From positions 1,226,662 to 1,290,661 of the forward strand of contig NC_000961.1 in assembly GCF_000011105.1 (NCBI RefSeq): a DNA stretch of 64,000 nucleotides, read 5' to 3'. The translations under genes and the position numbers were made by a program. The DNA comes from Pyrococcus horikoshii OT3. GTDB lineage: Archaea; Methanobacteriota_B; Thermococci; Thermococcales; Thermococcaceae. The notes under the pieces were generated by a model. It worked only from the letters and a program-made list of their open reading frames with translations. It did not search any database and had not been told where the DNA came from. Positions within the stretch are counted from its first letter, which is position 1. Each line of letters begins with the position of its first letter. Shown in pieces: positions 46,524-55,970 of the stretch.

Positions 46524-47504
46524 ATGCCGGAACCCGTCCTTAAGGTTGAGAATTTGAAAAAATACTTTCCAGTAAGAGGATTGTTAAGAACCGTTGGGTG
46601 GGTAAAGGCCGTTGATGGAGTTAGCTTTGAGATCTATAAAGGAGAAACCTTCGGATTAGTCGGTGAGAGTGGGTGCGGTAAAACGACAACGGGGAGGACT
46701 ATCCTTAGACTTATAGAACCTACTGACGGAAGAATAATCTTCATGGGTAAAGATGTAACAAAGCTTAAGGGTAATGAGCTAAAATGGTTCAGGAGAAAAG
46801 CCCAGATAATGTTCCAGGATCCGTATTCCTCATTGGATCCTAGACAAACCGTCTTTCAAATAATAATGGAACCAGTTAGATTTCACGGTATTCAAGTTGA
46901 CGATCCAGAAGAGTTCGTGATAAAATTATTAGAGAGCGTTGGACTTAACGAGATGCACCTATACAGATATCCCCATGAGTTCTCTGGTGGGCAAAGGCAG
47001 AGAATAGCATTAGCAAGGTTGTTAGCCTTAAAACCAGAATTTATAGTGCTAGACGAGCCCACATCTGCTCTCGACGTTTCAGTTCAGGCAAACATACTTA
47101 ATACATTAAAGGAACTCCAAGAAAAGCACGGATTCACGTACCTGTTTATCAGTCACGATTTGGGAGTCGTCAAATACATGAGCGACAGAATAGGGGTCAT
47201 GTACCTAGGAAAGCTCGTTGAGGTTGGACCTGCAGATAAGGTATTTGAGAATCCACTCCACCCATACACCCAAATGCTGTTCTCAGCAATTCCAATTCCA
47301 GATCCAGATATAGCAAGGGAGATGAAAAAGAAGAGAATGAAAGTTACAGGAGAACCCCCAAGCCCCGTAAATCCACCAAAGGGTTGTAGGTTCCATCCAA
47401 GGTGTCCATACGCAAAGGCCGGTCTCTGCGATAAGAAGGAGCCGCCATTGGTTGAAGTTGAAAAGGATCACTACGTTGCCTGTTGGCTCTACGCTAAGGC
47501 TTAA
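46524..47504 (+). CDS. ABC importer ATPase, DppF type
   Basis: About 326 aa. Walker A GESGCGKTTTGRTILRL (about residue 45), signature FSGGQRQRIALARLLAL (about 155), Walker B FIVLDEPTSALDVSVQAN, switch FISHDLGVVKYMS. The extension again has four cysteines (GCRFHPRCPYAKAGLCDKK; YVACW), the cluster site of this subfamily. The ATG at 46524 follows GAGGTGATG. It ends the importer operon. Confidence 0.93.
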   Translation: MPEPVLKVENLKKYFPVRGLLRTVGWVKAVDGVSFEIYKGETFGLVGESGCGKTTTGRTILRLIEPTDGRIIFMGKDVTKLKGNELKWFRRKAQIMFQDPYSSLDPRQTVFQIIMEPVRFHGIQVDDPEEFVIKLLESVGLNEMHLYRYPHEFSGGQRQRIALARLLALKPEFIVLDEPTSALDVSVQANILNTLKELQEKHGFTYLFISHDLGVVKYMSDRIGVMYLGKLVEVGPADKVFENPLHPYTQMLFSAIPIPDPDIAREMKKKRMKVTGEPPSPVNPPKGCRFHPRCPYAKAGLCDKKEPPLVEVEKDHYVACWLYAKA

Positions 47505-47530
47505 ATATCCTCTTCTTTTTTCAATTTTTG
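47505..47530 (+). terminator. T-rich terminator after importer operon
   Basis: atatcctcttcttttttcaa and a T5 run follow the DppF-type stop and lead directly into the PsiE-like gene. Confidence 0.4.
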
Positions 47531-47920
47531 ATGCGAGGTAAAGAATTAACAAGAATTTTAGATACAATCTTTGACCTAGTGGGCTGGCTGCTTGAAATAA
47601 TAGTCATAGGAATAATGGGCATAGCCATATTCAAAACTTTTCAATATTTAATGCACTTAGATTTGGAGAATACCCTCGAGGAATTTCTGTTCCTTTTGAT
47701 CCTTCTTGAGATCTATGAGCTAATATCCTTATACTTAAAGTATCACCATGTAAGTATGCGAAGGGTTGTCGAACTTGGGGTGATTGCTATAGTTAGAAAG
47801 TTAATGATAGTCAAGGATTATAACTCTCTAAATCCCTTCACGCTTATTGGACTCGGACTTGTCATAGTAGCCCTTGGCTGGATTTATGTGAACTTAAGGG
47901 AAAGTGGACAACAGGAATAA
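47531..47920 (+). CDS. PsiE-like membrane protein
   Basis: 129 aa with four spans. The motif HHVSMRRVVELGVIAIVRKLM (about residues 77-97) and the acidic ENTLEEFLFLLILLEIYELI segment before it match the phosphate-starvation-inducible PsiE family. Molecular function is unknown. ATG 47531 is preferred over the TTG one codon earlier. No clear ribosome binding site is seen, so translation may depend on read-through from upstream or a leaderless start. Confidence 0.8.
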   Translation: MRGKELTRILDTIFDLVGWLLEIIVIGIMGIAIFKTFQYLMHLDLENTLEEFLFLLILLEIYELISLYLKYHHVSMRRVVELGVIAIVRKLMIVKDYNSLNPFTLIGLGLVIVALGWIYVNLRESGQQE

Positions 47921-47922
47921 AT

Positions 47923-47931
47923 TGTTATAAA
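47923..47931 (+). promoter_or_regulatory. TATA box of the C/D sRNA and FEN-1
   Basis: tgttataaa lies about 20-25 nt upstream of the sRNA 5' stem, the usual archaeal distance to the start site. A single transcript could contain both the sRNA and the fen gene. Confidence 0.5.
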
Positions 47932-47941
47932 CTTTCAGAGA

Positions 47942-48011
47942 TATCAAGTCTGATGATGAACCTTCCCCTCACCTGAAAGGTGATGAGCACACCGGTAGGC
48001 TGAGGGTGATA
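47942..48011 (+). ncRNA. C/D box sRNA (2'-O-methylation guide)
   Basis: All four boxes are present in order with standard spacing: C ATGATGA (47953-47959), 13-nt guide, D' CTGA (47973-47976), 3-nt spacer, C' GTGATGA (47980-47986), 13-nt guide, D CTGA (48000-48003). Flanking TATCA (47942-47946) and TGATA (48007-48011) close a terminal stem. By the D+5 rule the D' guide would direct methylation of the G in GUGAGGGGAAGGU (fifth base) and the D guide the C in CCUACCGGUGUGC (fifth base). Targets were not checked. L7Ae, Nop5 and fibrillarin would bind it. Confidence 0.88.
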
Positions 48012-48013
48012 AT

Positions 48014-49045
48014 ATGGGTGTTCCTATCGGTGACCTCGTTCCGAGGAAGGAGATAGATCTTGAAAATCTGTATGGAAAGAAGATAGCGATAGATGCCCTA
48101 AACGCCATCTATCAGTTTTTATCAACGATAAGACAGAGGGATGGAACACCACTTATGGACTCTAAGGGTAGGATAACCTCTCATTTAAGTGGGCTCTTTT
48201 ATAGAACGATAAATCTAATGGAAGCCGGTATTAAGCCGGCCTACGTCTTTGATGGAAAGCCTCCGGAATTCAAAAGGAAGGAGCTCGAAAAAAGGAGGGA
48301 AGCTAGAGAAGAGGCAGAACTAAAATGGAAAGAAGCTCTAGCCAAGGGAAACCTGGAGGAAGCTAGGAAATACGCTCAAAGGGCAACTAAGGTTAATGAA
48401 ATGCTAATCGAAGATGCAAAGAAGCTTTTGCAACTAATGGGAATACCAATAATTCAGGCTCCAAGTGAAGGAGAAGCCCAAGCGGCATACATGGCAAGTA
48501 AAGGGGATGTCTACGCGTCAGCGAGTCAAGATTATGATTCACTACTCTTTGGTGCTCCAAGGTTGATTAGGAATCTGACAATTACGGGAAAAAGAAAGAT
48601 GCCTGGGAAAGATGTTTACGTTGAAATAAAGCCAGAGTTAGTAGTTCTAGATGAGGTACTAAAAGAGCTTAAGATAACAAGAGAAAAGCTTATAGAACTT
48701 GCAATTCTGGTTGGGACTGACTATAATCCTGGGGGCGTAAAGGGGATAGGACCTAAGAAGGCCCTTGAGATTGTAAGATATTCAAGGGATCCCCTAGCAA
48801 AGTTCCAAAGACAGAGCGATGTGGATCTTTACGCTATTAAGGAATTCTTCCTTAACCCTCCTGTCACTAATGAATACTCGCTTAGTTGGAAGGAGCCTGA
48901 TGAGGAAGGAATATTAAAATTCCTCTGTGATGAGCATAATTTTAGCGAAGAAAGGGTAAAAAATGGGATAGAAAGACTAAAAAAGGCGATAAAAGCTGGA
49001 AGACAATCAACGCTTGAGAGTTGGTTCGTTAAAAAGAAACCCTAA
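48014..49045 (+). CDS. fen: Flap endonuclease FEN-1
   Basis: 343 aa. [20 protein letters not shown] start, metal-site acids in [31 protein letters not shown] and [11 protein letters not shown], and the helix-hairpin-helix [18 protein letters not shown] are complete. The C-terminal QSTLESWF is a PCNA-interacting box. It removes 5' flaps in Okazaki-fragment maturation and repair. The ribosome binding site GGGTGAT overlaps the 3' end of the C/D sRNA. The last 17 nt overlap the convergent trm5 gene. Confidence 0.97.
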   Translation: MGVPIGDLVPRKEIDLENLYGKKIAIDALNAIYQFLSTIRQRDGTPLMDSKGRITSHLSGLFYRTINLMEAGIKPAYVFDGKPPEFKRKELEKRREAREEAELKWKEALAKGNLEEARKYAQRATKVNEMLIEDAKKLLQLMGIPIIQAPSEGEAQAAYMASKGDVYASASQDYDSLLFGAPRLIRNLTITGKRKMPGKDVYVEIKPELVVLDEVLKELKITREKLIELAILVGTDYNPGGVKGIGPKKALEIVRYSRDPLAKFQRQSDVDLYAIKEFFLNPPVTNEYSLSWKEPDEEGILKFLCDEHNFSEERVKNGIERLKKAIKAGRQSTLESWFVKKKP

Positions 49046-50021
49046 AGTCTATAGCAATATTATACTGCCTTGGTGCATAATTCCTTATTATCCTTTTTCC
49101 AAGGATTTCAACTTTAACACCAAGCCTCCCAGCGACTTCATTTATCCTCTTTACATGCCACCCATAAGGGTCTTTCTCTGGGCCAAATCCATAGTAATGG
49201 ATAATCCCTCCATTGTTTACGCACCTCATGGCATGCTCAAGAAACCTTGAGGCATATTTTGGCAGGTTCATTATGATCCTGTCGGCCTTAACGCATACTT
49301 TAGTTACGTCACTCAAAATCGGGATAATGTTTTTTACCTTGTTCAACTTTATGTTTTCTTCCAAATATTTTATGGCCCAGGGATTTATATCACAGGCAAA
49401 GACCATCCTCGCTTTCTTTGCTAGGAGAATTGAAAATGGGCCAACACCAGCGAACATATCAAACACAATCTCTCCCTCTCTGGCCATCTTGAAAACTCTC
49501 ATTCTTTCAGTTGCCAACCTTGGAGAGAAATAAACTTTTGTGATGTCAAGTTTTAGTCTTACCCCATTTTCTCTATGGATAGTTTCAGTTATTTTTTCAC
49601 CGGCTATATGGATTAGATTTCTAACTCTATATTCTCCCTCAACGCTTCCACCCTTCATGTACACGGCCTTCACGCTTTTGTGAACCCTAATTATCGCCCC
49701 TCCAATTTCGTTGGAATAGTTTTGCAACTCACTAGGAATCTCTATGATCGCTATATTCCCTATTATATCAAATGAACTCGGTAAAAATTTCCTGAGCTCC
49801 CTAGGAATATTAACCACATCTTTGTAACTGTTTGGCCTGGTTTCGACTCTCTCGAGCTCAACTTCAACTACTTCAAACCCTTCAACTGGAAATTTCACTG
49901 GAATTAAAAGAAATCCCTCTTCCCTCTTTATTTTATACTCTCTGTTTAGAGCTCCAAGCTCGATCAACTTTCTCCTAACTTTCTCACCCTCTTTTATTTG
50001 GACTTTAACTGCTAGCACCAT
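49029..50021 (-). CDS. trm5: Trm5 tRNA (guanine37-N1)-methyltransferase
   Basis: 330 aa. A D1/D2 N-terminal region is followed by the class I methyltransferase core: [22 protein letters not shown] (about residue 162), [18 protein letters not shown] (about 187), [19 protein letters not shown] (about 208) and the catalytic [13 protein letters not shown] (about 250). It makes m1G37 next to the anticodon and thereby keeps the reading frame. Pyrococcus has more than one Trm5 paralogue; this one looks like the Trm5b type, with moderate certainty. Confidence 0.9.
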   Translation of the reverse strand: MVLAVKVQIKEGEKVRRKLIELGALNREYKIKREEGFLLIPVKFPVEGFEVVEVELERVETRPNSYKDVVNIPRELRKFLPSSFDIIGNIAIIEIPSELQNYSNEIGGAIIRVHKSVKAVYMKGGSVEGEYRVRNLIHIAGEKITETIHRENGVRLKLDITKVYFSPRLATERMRVFKMAREGEIVFDMFAGVGPFSILLAKKARMVFACDINPWAIKYLEENIKLNKVKNIIPILSDVTKVCVKADRIIMNLPKYASRFLEHAMRCVNNGGIIHYYGFGPEKDPYGWHVKRINEVAGRLGVKVEILGKRIIRNYAPRQYNIAIDFRVSF

Positions 50022-50027
50022 TGCATC

Positions 50028-50459
50028 TTAATCTAGGAACCTTACTTTTTGTTCTTTTCGAGAATCGATGTTTAGGTAGTACTTGATTATCTCTTCAACA
50101 TACTCAAAATTTCTCTCAGGTAGATTTAACATCCTTCTCAACCTTCTATTTTCAGCTATTAATCCCGAGATTTGGATTGCAAGGTTTCTATTATCAGATG
50201 AAATTTGAAAAAGCTTAAACCTTAAAGAAGACCATGAACCCTCAAGCTCATACAATCTTTTCTCCACTTCATTAATCTTCTTCTCAAGCTCTTTAATCTC
50301 ATCCTCTGAGTGTCCCTCAAATTCAGTATTTCCCTTTATGAAAATTTCCCTGAGGATTTCCTCTACAGAAAAGCCAAGCTCATGACAAAGTTTTAATGCA
50401 TAATCAGGAAGTTCAATTGTTACCTTTGTAAACCTGTTCTTTTTGAACGTTACCTTCAT
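50028..50459 (-). CDS. Coiled-coil protein, 143 aa
   Basis: An N-terminal basic beta/helix segment (KVTFKKNRFTKVTIELPDYALKLC, reminiscent of ribbon-helix-helix proteins) is followed by a long coiled coil (about residues 50-115, KELEKKINEVEKRLYELEGS). It overlaps the upstream coiled-coil gene by 47 nt in another frame, an unusually long same-strand overlap. Function unknown; a DNA-binding or scaffold role is possible. Confidence 0.72.
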   Translation of the reverse strand: MKVTFKKNRFTKVTIELPDYALKLCHELGFSVEEILREIFIKGNTEFEGHSEDEIKELEKKINEVEKRLYELEGSWSSLRFKLFQISSDNRNLAIQISGLIAENRRLRRMLNLPERNFEYVEEIIKYYLNIDSRKEQKVRFLD

Positions 50460-50748
50460 CTTTCAAAGTCCTCCTTAAATTTGAGTTCTCGAGTGAAAGC
50501 TCCTGTCTAATCTCCATTAGAAACTCCTTATCTTTAACCGCTCTCCTCTCAAAATTCTTTAGTTTCGCATAGCTCTCCGTGATATCGGCAAGTCTCTTTT
50601 CTAATTTGTTTAGCTTTTCTCTTAAAAATTTAAATTTCAAGGAGAGAAGGTAAAGCTTAAATTTCTCCTCGTCATTAAGTAGGGTTAATCCTTTTTCCCT
50701 GTTCCTTTTTATAGCTTTAAATTCTTCTTCATCTACCCAGATCTCCAT
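50413..50748 (-). CDS. Coiled-coil protein, about 111 aa
   Basis: Almost entirely helical and charged (EEKFKLYLLSLKFKFLREKL, then NKLEKRLADITESYAKLKNFE). It begins MEIWVDEEEFKAIKRNREKG. The ATG at 50748 overlaps the stop of the prenyltransferase-fold gene as TGATG, with AAGGTGG upstream. The similarity of organisation to the next coiled-coil gene suggests the two products interact. No family recognised. Confidence 0.7.
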   Translation of the reverse strand: MEIWVDEEEFKAIKRNREKGLTLLNDEEKFKLYLLSLKFKFLREKLNKLEKRLADITESYAKLKNFERRAVKDKEFLMEIRQELSLENSNLRRTLKDEGNVQKEQVYKGNN

Positions 50749-51602
50749 CATACCCACCTTAAAAGTACTTCAAGGCTTGCTAATGCTCTATATGTATTCT
50801 GAAAAGTTGATATCCCCAGCTCATAGCTCCTTCTGAATCCACCGTTTTGGTTCTGTAGGGATCTTATAAATCTTATATGAGCTTTGATGCACCTTGCTTT
50901 CCTTCCCAGTAGTTCTAGACCCCTTAGAGCGTAAAACGTTGGCTCTATATAGGGAGGCAAAGAATTGGGAACCTCAGTAAAACCACCCCAATCTCCGCAG
51001 ACCTCACAAAGTTCAAAGTGCCTCGTATCCTCTTTTCTTCCAAGGGAGCTCAAAGTGTAGAGGGCCTGATACGTCATTGTAGTCGTTGGATGGGTTACTC
51101 CGTAGCCATCTCCAATTCTAAATTTGTGAACGAACTCTATAATCTTGTTCTTCATTTCCTCACTCGGTTTATAGTTTACTGCATTCATAGCTTTCATTAC
51201 CCAGTATGTTGCCTCCAATGGAGTTGCCGTTCCAAATTCTTCACTTCCTCCAAGCCCTACTGCAAATTTATTTTCTAAGGGATTGTATTTTTCAAATAGT
51301 AAGTTCATCTTATCCCTTGCCAGATCTTTAGCGCCTAAAATTGAGAGTGCCTCAATTGCCATGGCAACTCCTACAGCGGCGGTCTGCATTTGGGCCGAGT
51401 TGTAGAGGAACTCTATAGTCTTCTCTTTCTCTGGAACCTCCATTCCCAGGAGTGAGTATATTTTAACCGCATAATAAGTGTCATTTATGTTTGTATCAGC
51501 AAGCTGAGATACAAAGCAGTAACCACCGTCCTCATGTCGTCTTTTCTCGATGTACTCCAATACTTTTTCTAAATTTATATACCTAGAGAGCTTCGAGCCC
51601 AT
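50748..51602 (-). CDS. Prenyltransferase/squalene-cyclase alpha-toroid fold protein
   Basis: 284 aa built of five toroid repeats, each with a Gly-rich turn and a following helix: EDGGYCFVSQLADTNINDTYYAV, GGSEEFGTATPLEATYWVMKA, GDGYGVTHPTTTMTYQALYTL, GDWGGFTEVPNS...EPTFYALRGL and NGGFRRSYELGISTFQNTYRA. This is the fold of protein prenyltransferase beta subunits and terpene cyclases. I cannot find the complete Asp-Cys-His zinc triad, though a CEVC pair is present at about residue 203. It heads an operon with two coiled-coil proteins. GGGAGGTGG precedes the ATG. Confidence 0.78.
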   Translation of the reverse strand: MGSKLSRYINLEKVLEYIEKRRHEDGGYCFVSQLADTNINDTYYAVKIYSLLGMEVPEKEKTIEFLYNSAQMQTAAVGVAMAIEALSILGAKDLARDKMNLLFEKYNPLENKFAVGLGGSEEFGTATPLEATYWVMKAMNAVNYKPSEEMKNKIIEFVHKFRIGDGYGVTHPTTTMTYQALYTLSSLGRKEDTRHFELCEVCGDWGGFTEVPNSLPPYIEPTFYALRGLELLGRKARCIKAHIRFIRSLQNQNGGFRRSYELGISTFQNTYRALASLEVLLRWV

Positions 51603-51621
51603 AATACCACCTCCCTAAGTT

Positions 51622-51755
51622 CCTACAGAATAGGCGCCATCAGCCTCCCAACGGGAGGCGGTTCGGGCTCGAAGCCCCGGGCGGGCGCCATCGCCCAAGG
51701 AACCGTGATCTAGCCTACTTCCGTTACCGGTTTCGGCTCATTGACCACGGTTCCA
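51622..51755 (-). ncRNA. GC-rich structured ncRNA or leader element
   Basis: This 134-nt island is far richer in GC than its surroundings and packed with perfect stems: GGAACCGTG with CACGGTTCC (51699-51707 and 51746-51754), GGGCG/CGCCC (51683-51696), GGGCT/AGCCC (51665-51677), GCCTCCC/GGGAGGC (51643-51659) and two GGCGCC copies (51633, 51684). On the minus strand a TATA element, tttttaaaag (51784-51775), lies about 25 nt before the first stem. The minus-strand GTCAATGAGCC segment recalls the K-loop of archaeal H/ACA RNAs. A Pyrococcus Hgc-type RNA is the best guess; no ACA box was found. Confidence 0.65.
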
Positions 51756-51774
51756 TTATAGCCCTCCTCCAACT

Positions 51775-51784
51775 CTTTTAAAAA
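51775..51784. promoter_or_regulatory. TATA element between the ncRNA and the HAD phosphatase
   Basis: cttttaaaaa reads as a TATA box on both strands. Minus-strand initiation would fall at about 51755, exactly at the ncRNA stem. Plus-strand initiation would fall at about 51806, just before the ribosome binding site of the phosphatase gene. Confidence 0.5.
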
Positions 51785-51815
51785 CTTTAAGTTATTAGAT
51801 TGAAGGGGTGGAAGG

Positions 51816-52511
51816 ATGAAGATTAAGGCGATCTCAATTGATATAGATGGAACGATAACCTATCCAAATAGGATGATACATGAAAAAGCTCTAGAAGCCA
51901 TTAGAAGAGCAGAAAGTCTTGGAATTCCAATAATGTTAGTAACGGGGAACACAGTCCAGTTCGCTGAAGCTGCAAGTATTCTAATCGGGACCTCTGGACC
52001 GGTAGTAGCTGAAGACGGAGGCGCTATCTCCTACAAGAAGAAGAGAATATTCCTCGCAAGTATGGATGAAGAGTGGATCCTTTGGAATGAAATAAGAAAA
52101 AGATTCCCAAATGCAAGGACTAGTTATACGATGCCGGATAGGAGAGCGGGATTGGTAATCATGAGGGAAACTATAAACGTTGAAACCGTAAGGGAGATAA
52201 TAAATGAGCTTAACCTAAATTTAGTAGCGGTAGATTCAGGATTTGCAATACACGTAAAGAAACCCTGGATAAATAAGGGAAGTGGAATAGAAAAGGCATC
52301 CGAATTCCTCGGTATAAAACCCAAGGAAGTTGCACACGTGGGAGATGGAGAAAATGATTTGGATGCCTTCAAAGTCGTCGGATACAAAGTTGCTGTAGCT
52401 CAAGCCCCTAAGATACTCAAGGAAAATGCCGACTATGTAACTAAGAAAGAATACGGTGAGGGAGGAGCTGAAGCAATATACCACATATTGGAAAAGTTTG
52501 GGTACCTATAA
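51816..52511 (+). CDS. Phosphoglycolate phosphatase-type HAD hydrolase
   Basis: 231 aa. Motif [16 protein letters not shown] (nucleophile Asp and general acid Asp, residues 8-10), motif II LVTGNTV (Thr, about 43), catalytic Lys near 160 (NKGSGIEKA) and motif [23 protein letters not shown] (about 173) are complete. The type II cap places it with archaeal phosphoglycolate phosphatases. It clears 2-phosphoglycolate; other small phosphates are possible substrates. Confidence 0.92.
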
Positions 52512-52524
52512 AGGGGGAGAATTC

Positions 52525-53104
52525 ATGGATATTAAATTTCTTCATGATGGAGTGATAATTCTTGAGAACAAAACTTTGAACAAATTAGACGAGTTCGTTA
52601 TTGACGCTATTTCAATCCTCGAAAGATACGTTGAATATGTCATCGTGAGTGGATATGTTGCAATTCTGTTTGGAAGGGCAAGAGGAACCGAGGATATTGA
52701 TACTATTATTAGCAGAATATCATTTGAAAGATTCAAGGAGATCTATGATGACTTTATTTCCTCTAACTTTGAATTCTTAAACGGAGATGATCCCCAAGAG
52801 CTTTATGAGATGCTTCAAGAGGGTTTACCCCTGAGGATATCAAAAAGTGGGAGAATATTCCCTAATCTTGAAATAAAATTTCCAAAAAATGAACTTCATT
52901 TAATAGCCCTAAAGGAAAGGATACTCGTTAAAGCTGGACAATTAAACGTTTACATTTCGCCAATAGAACTCCAGATAGCATATAAGCTTTATCTTGGAAG
53001 TGATAGAGATTATGAGGATGCATATTTTCTCTATGAGCTTTTCAAAGATGCAATAAATAAGGAGAAACTTGAAATGTTCTGTAGGAAATTAGGGGTGAAT
53101 CCAA

Positions 53105-53112
<8 letters not shown>
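52525..53112 (+). CDS. Nucleotidyltransferase-fold protein
   Basis: About 195 aa. VSGYVAILFGRARGTEDIDTII (about residues 43-63) is a minimal-nucleotidyltransferase motif: the G-x-R-A-R-G-T-E-D-I-D run supplies the catalytic Asp pair. The rest is helical with a C-terminal region resembling AbiEii/DUF6036-type proteins. The ATG at 52525 follows GGGGGAGA. Its end overlaps the next small gene by 8 nt, an arrangement shared with toxin-antitoxin pairs, though this is unproven. Confidence 0.8.
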
Positions 53113-54660
<1,548 letters not shown>

Positions 54661-54750
54661 TCACCAAAGAATGTGTCGGGGTACTACTATTTAACTTTAA
54701 GTTCGAAGATGAACATTCCTGTTCGAAAAATTTTCAAAGAAGGAGAAAGA

Positions 54751-55746
54751 TCACTCAATAGTCTTTCCATTCCAGCTTTCTATAAACTCCTTAGCAGAGT
54801 TTGCTGCAATTGCTCCCTGACCCACTGCGACGGCAATCTGCTTGAACACGTTAGTTATGTCTCCTGCAGCGAATATTCCTGGAACCTTAGTTCTCATGTA
54901 CATATCAACTGGAATGTAACCATATTCATCTGTTATCCCCAAATGCTTAACGAAGTCCGTCTTAGGCTCGTAACCTATGAATATGAAGACACCATCGACC
55001 TTCTTCTCAACCGTTTCTCCCGTCTTAACGTTCTTAAGAACAACACTCTCAACTTTGTTAGTCCCCTTAATTTCGGTAACGACTGTATTCAGGATAGCAG
55101 GGATTCCCGCCTGCTTAAACCTATCCTGAAGTATCTTGTCAGCTCTAAATTTATCCCTTCTGTGAACTAGGGTTACCTTGACACCTATGCTGTGAAGGTA
55201 TAAAGCTTCCTGTAACGCTGTATTTCCACCACCAACAACTATGACTTCCTTTCCTACGAATAATGGTCCATCACAAGTAGCACAGTAGCTAACACCTCTT
55301 CCAGTAAATTCCTTCTCCCCTGGAACATTGAGTTTTCTTGGTTCTGCACCAACGGCAATTATTATAGTTTTTGCTTTGTATTCTTTTCCATTAGCAGTTT
55401 TGACTACAAAATTACAGGGCCCTTCATAGTAAGCACACTCAGCTGGATCTATGCGGATGACTTCATCAATTATTACTTCGACACCATACTTCTTAACTTG
55501 ATCATACATCTTCTTCGATAGTTCGGAACCACTTATACCCTCGGGGAATCCAGGATAGTTTTCTATTAGATCCGTAATTGCCATGTTTCCTCCTAGATCC
55601 TTTGTAATAATTATAGTGTCTAATCCGAATCTCGCAGCGTAGATTGCTGCTGTGTATCCCGCGGGCCCTGCTCCTATGATTATAACATCCCAGACCTTGC
55701 TCTCATCAACCTTACTCCTACCTAAACCCCCACCTAGGCTGAACAT
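54751..55746 (-). CDS. trxB: Thioredoxin reductase
   Basis: About 331 aa. FAD site VIIGAGPAGYTAAIYAARFG (about residue 22), redox-active YCATCDGPLF (CxxC, about 148), NADPH site VVGGGNTALQEALYL (about 168) and FAAGDITNVFKQIAVAVGQG (about 295). It reduces the protein disulphide oxidoreductase, and in Pyrococcus this couple can reduce the redox regulator SurR. It is divergent from the mbh operon. ATG 55746 is chosen because GGAGGTGA lies 5 nt upstream. Confidence 0.94.
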   Translation of the reverse strand: MFSLGGGLGRSKVDESKVWDVIIIGAGPAGYTAAIYAARFGLDTIIITKDLGGNMAITDLIENYPGFPEGISGSELSKKMYDQVKKYGVEVIIDEVIRIDPAECAYYEGPCNFVVKTANGKEYKAKTIIIAVGAEPRKLNVPGEKEFTGRGVSYCATCDGPLFVGKEVIVVGGGNTALQEALYLHSIGVKVTLVHRRDKFRADKILQDRFKQAGIPAILNTVVTEIKGTNKVESVVLKNVKTGETVEKKVDGVFIFIGYEPKTDFVKHLGITDEYGYIPVDMYMRTKVPGIFAAGDITNVFKQIAVAVGQGAIAANSAKEFIESWNGKTIE

Positions 55747-55831
55747 TTCCTTCACCTCCACGTAGCTCTTTTAGTGAATATTTAAAAGCATTTTGGGGCA
55801 CAATTGTGTATCACCAAAACCAAAGATATTA

Positions 55832-55848
55832 AACCAAAGGTTGAACAC
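55832..55848. promoter_or_regulatory. Near-consensus SurR site (inverted) in the trxB-mbh gap
   Basis: AAC-caaag-GTT-gaa-CAC matches AACn5GTTn3AAC, the reverse complement of the SurR consensus GTTn3AACn5GTT, with one mismatch. It lies about 20 nt upstream of the mbh TATA candidate, where SurR would act as an activator. Confidence 0.6.
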
Positions 55849-55865
55849 TTTTATTTTCAATTCTA

Positions 55866-55890
55866 AGCTTTAAAAAACCCTTTTAAGATT
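55866..55890 (+). promoter_or_regulatory. TATA region of the mbh operon
   Basis: gctttaaaaaacccttttaa contains two overlapping TATA-like cores (ctttaaaaaa and cttttaag). Either gives a leader of about 60-75 nt before mbhA. On the minus strand, cttttaaatattc (55788-55776) is the trxB TATA. Confidence 0.45.
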
Positions 55891-55939
55891 TCTACGCTAT
55901 CTTCTCTCTGAAGAAGAAAAAATAAGGAAGTAAAATAGC

Positions 55940-55956
55940 GTTTTAAACCAATGGTT
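55940..55956 (+). promoter_or_regulatory. Perfect SurR consensus motif in the mbh leader
   Basis: GTT-tta-AAC-caatg-GTT is an exact GTTn3AACn5GTT match. It ends 1 nt before the GAGGAGG ribosome binding site and 15 nt before the mbhA ATG, so it lies downstream of the probable transcription start. Confidence 0.65.
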
Positions 55957-55970
55957 GAGGAGGTTTGGAG

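Noticed and set aside
51622-51755. Possible tRNA in the GC-rich island (ggttcgggctcgaagcccc looks like a T-arm)
   Set aside because: No acceptor stem, anticodon arm or CCA-type end can be built around it; the stems seen form a different structure.
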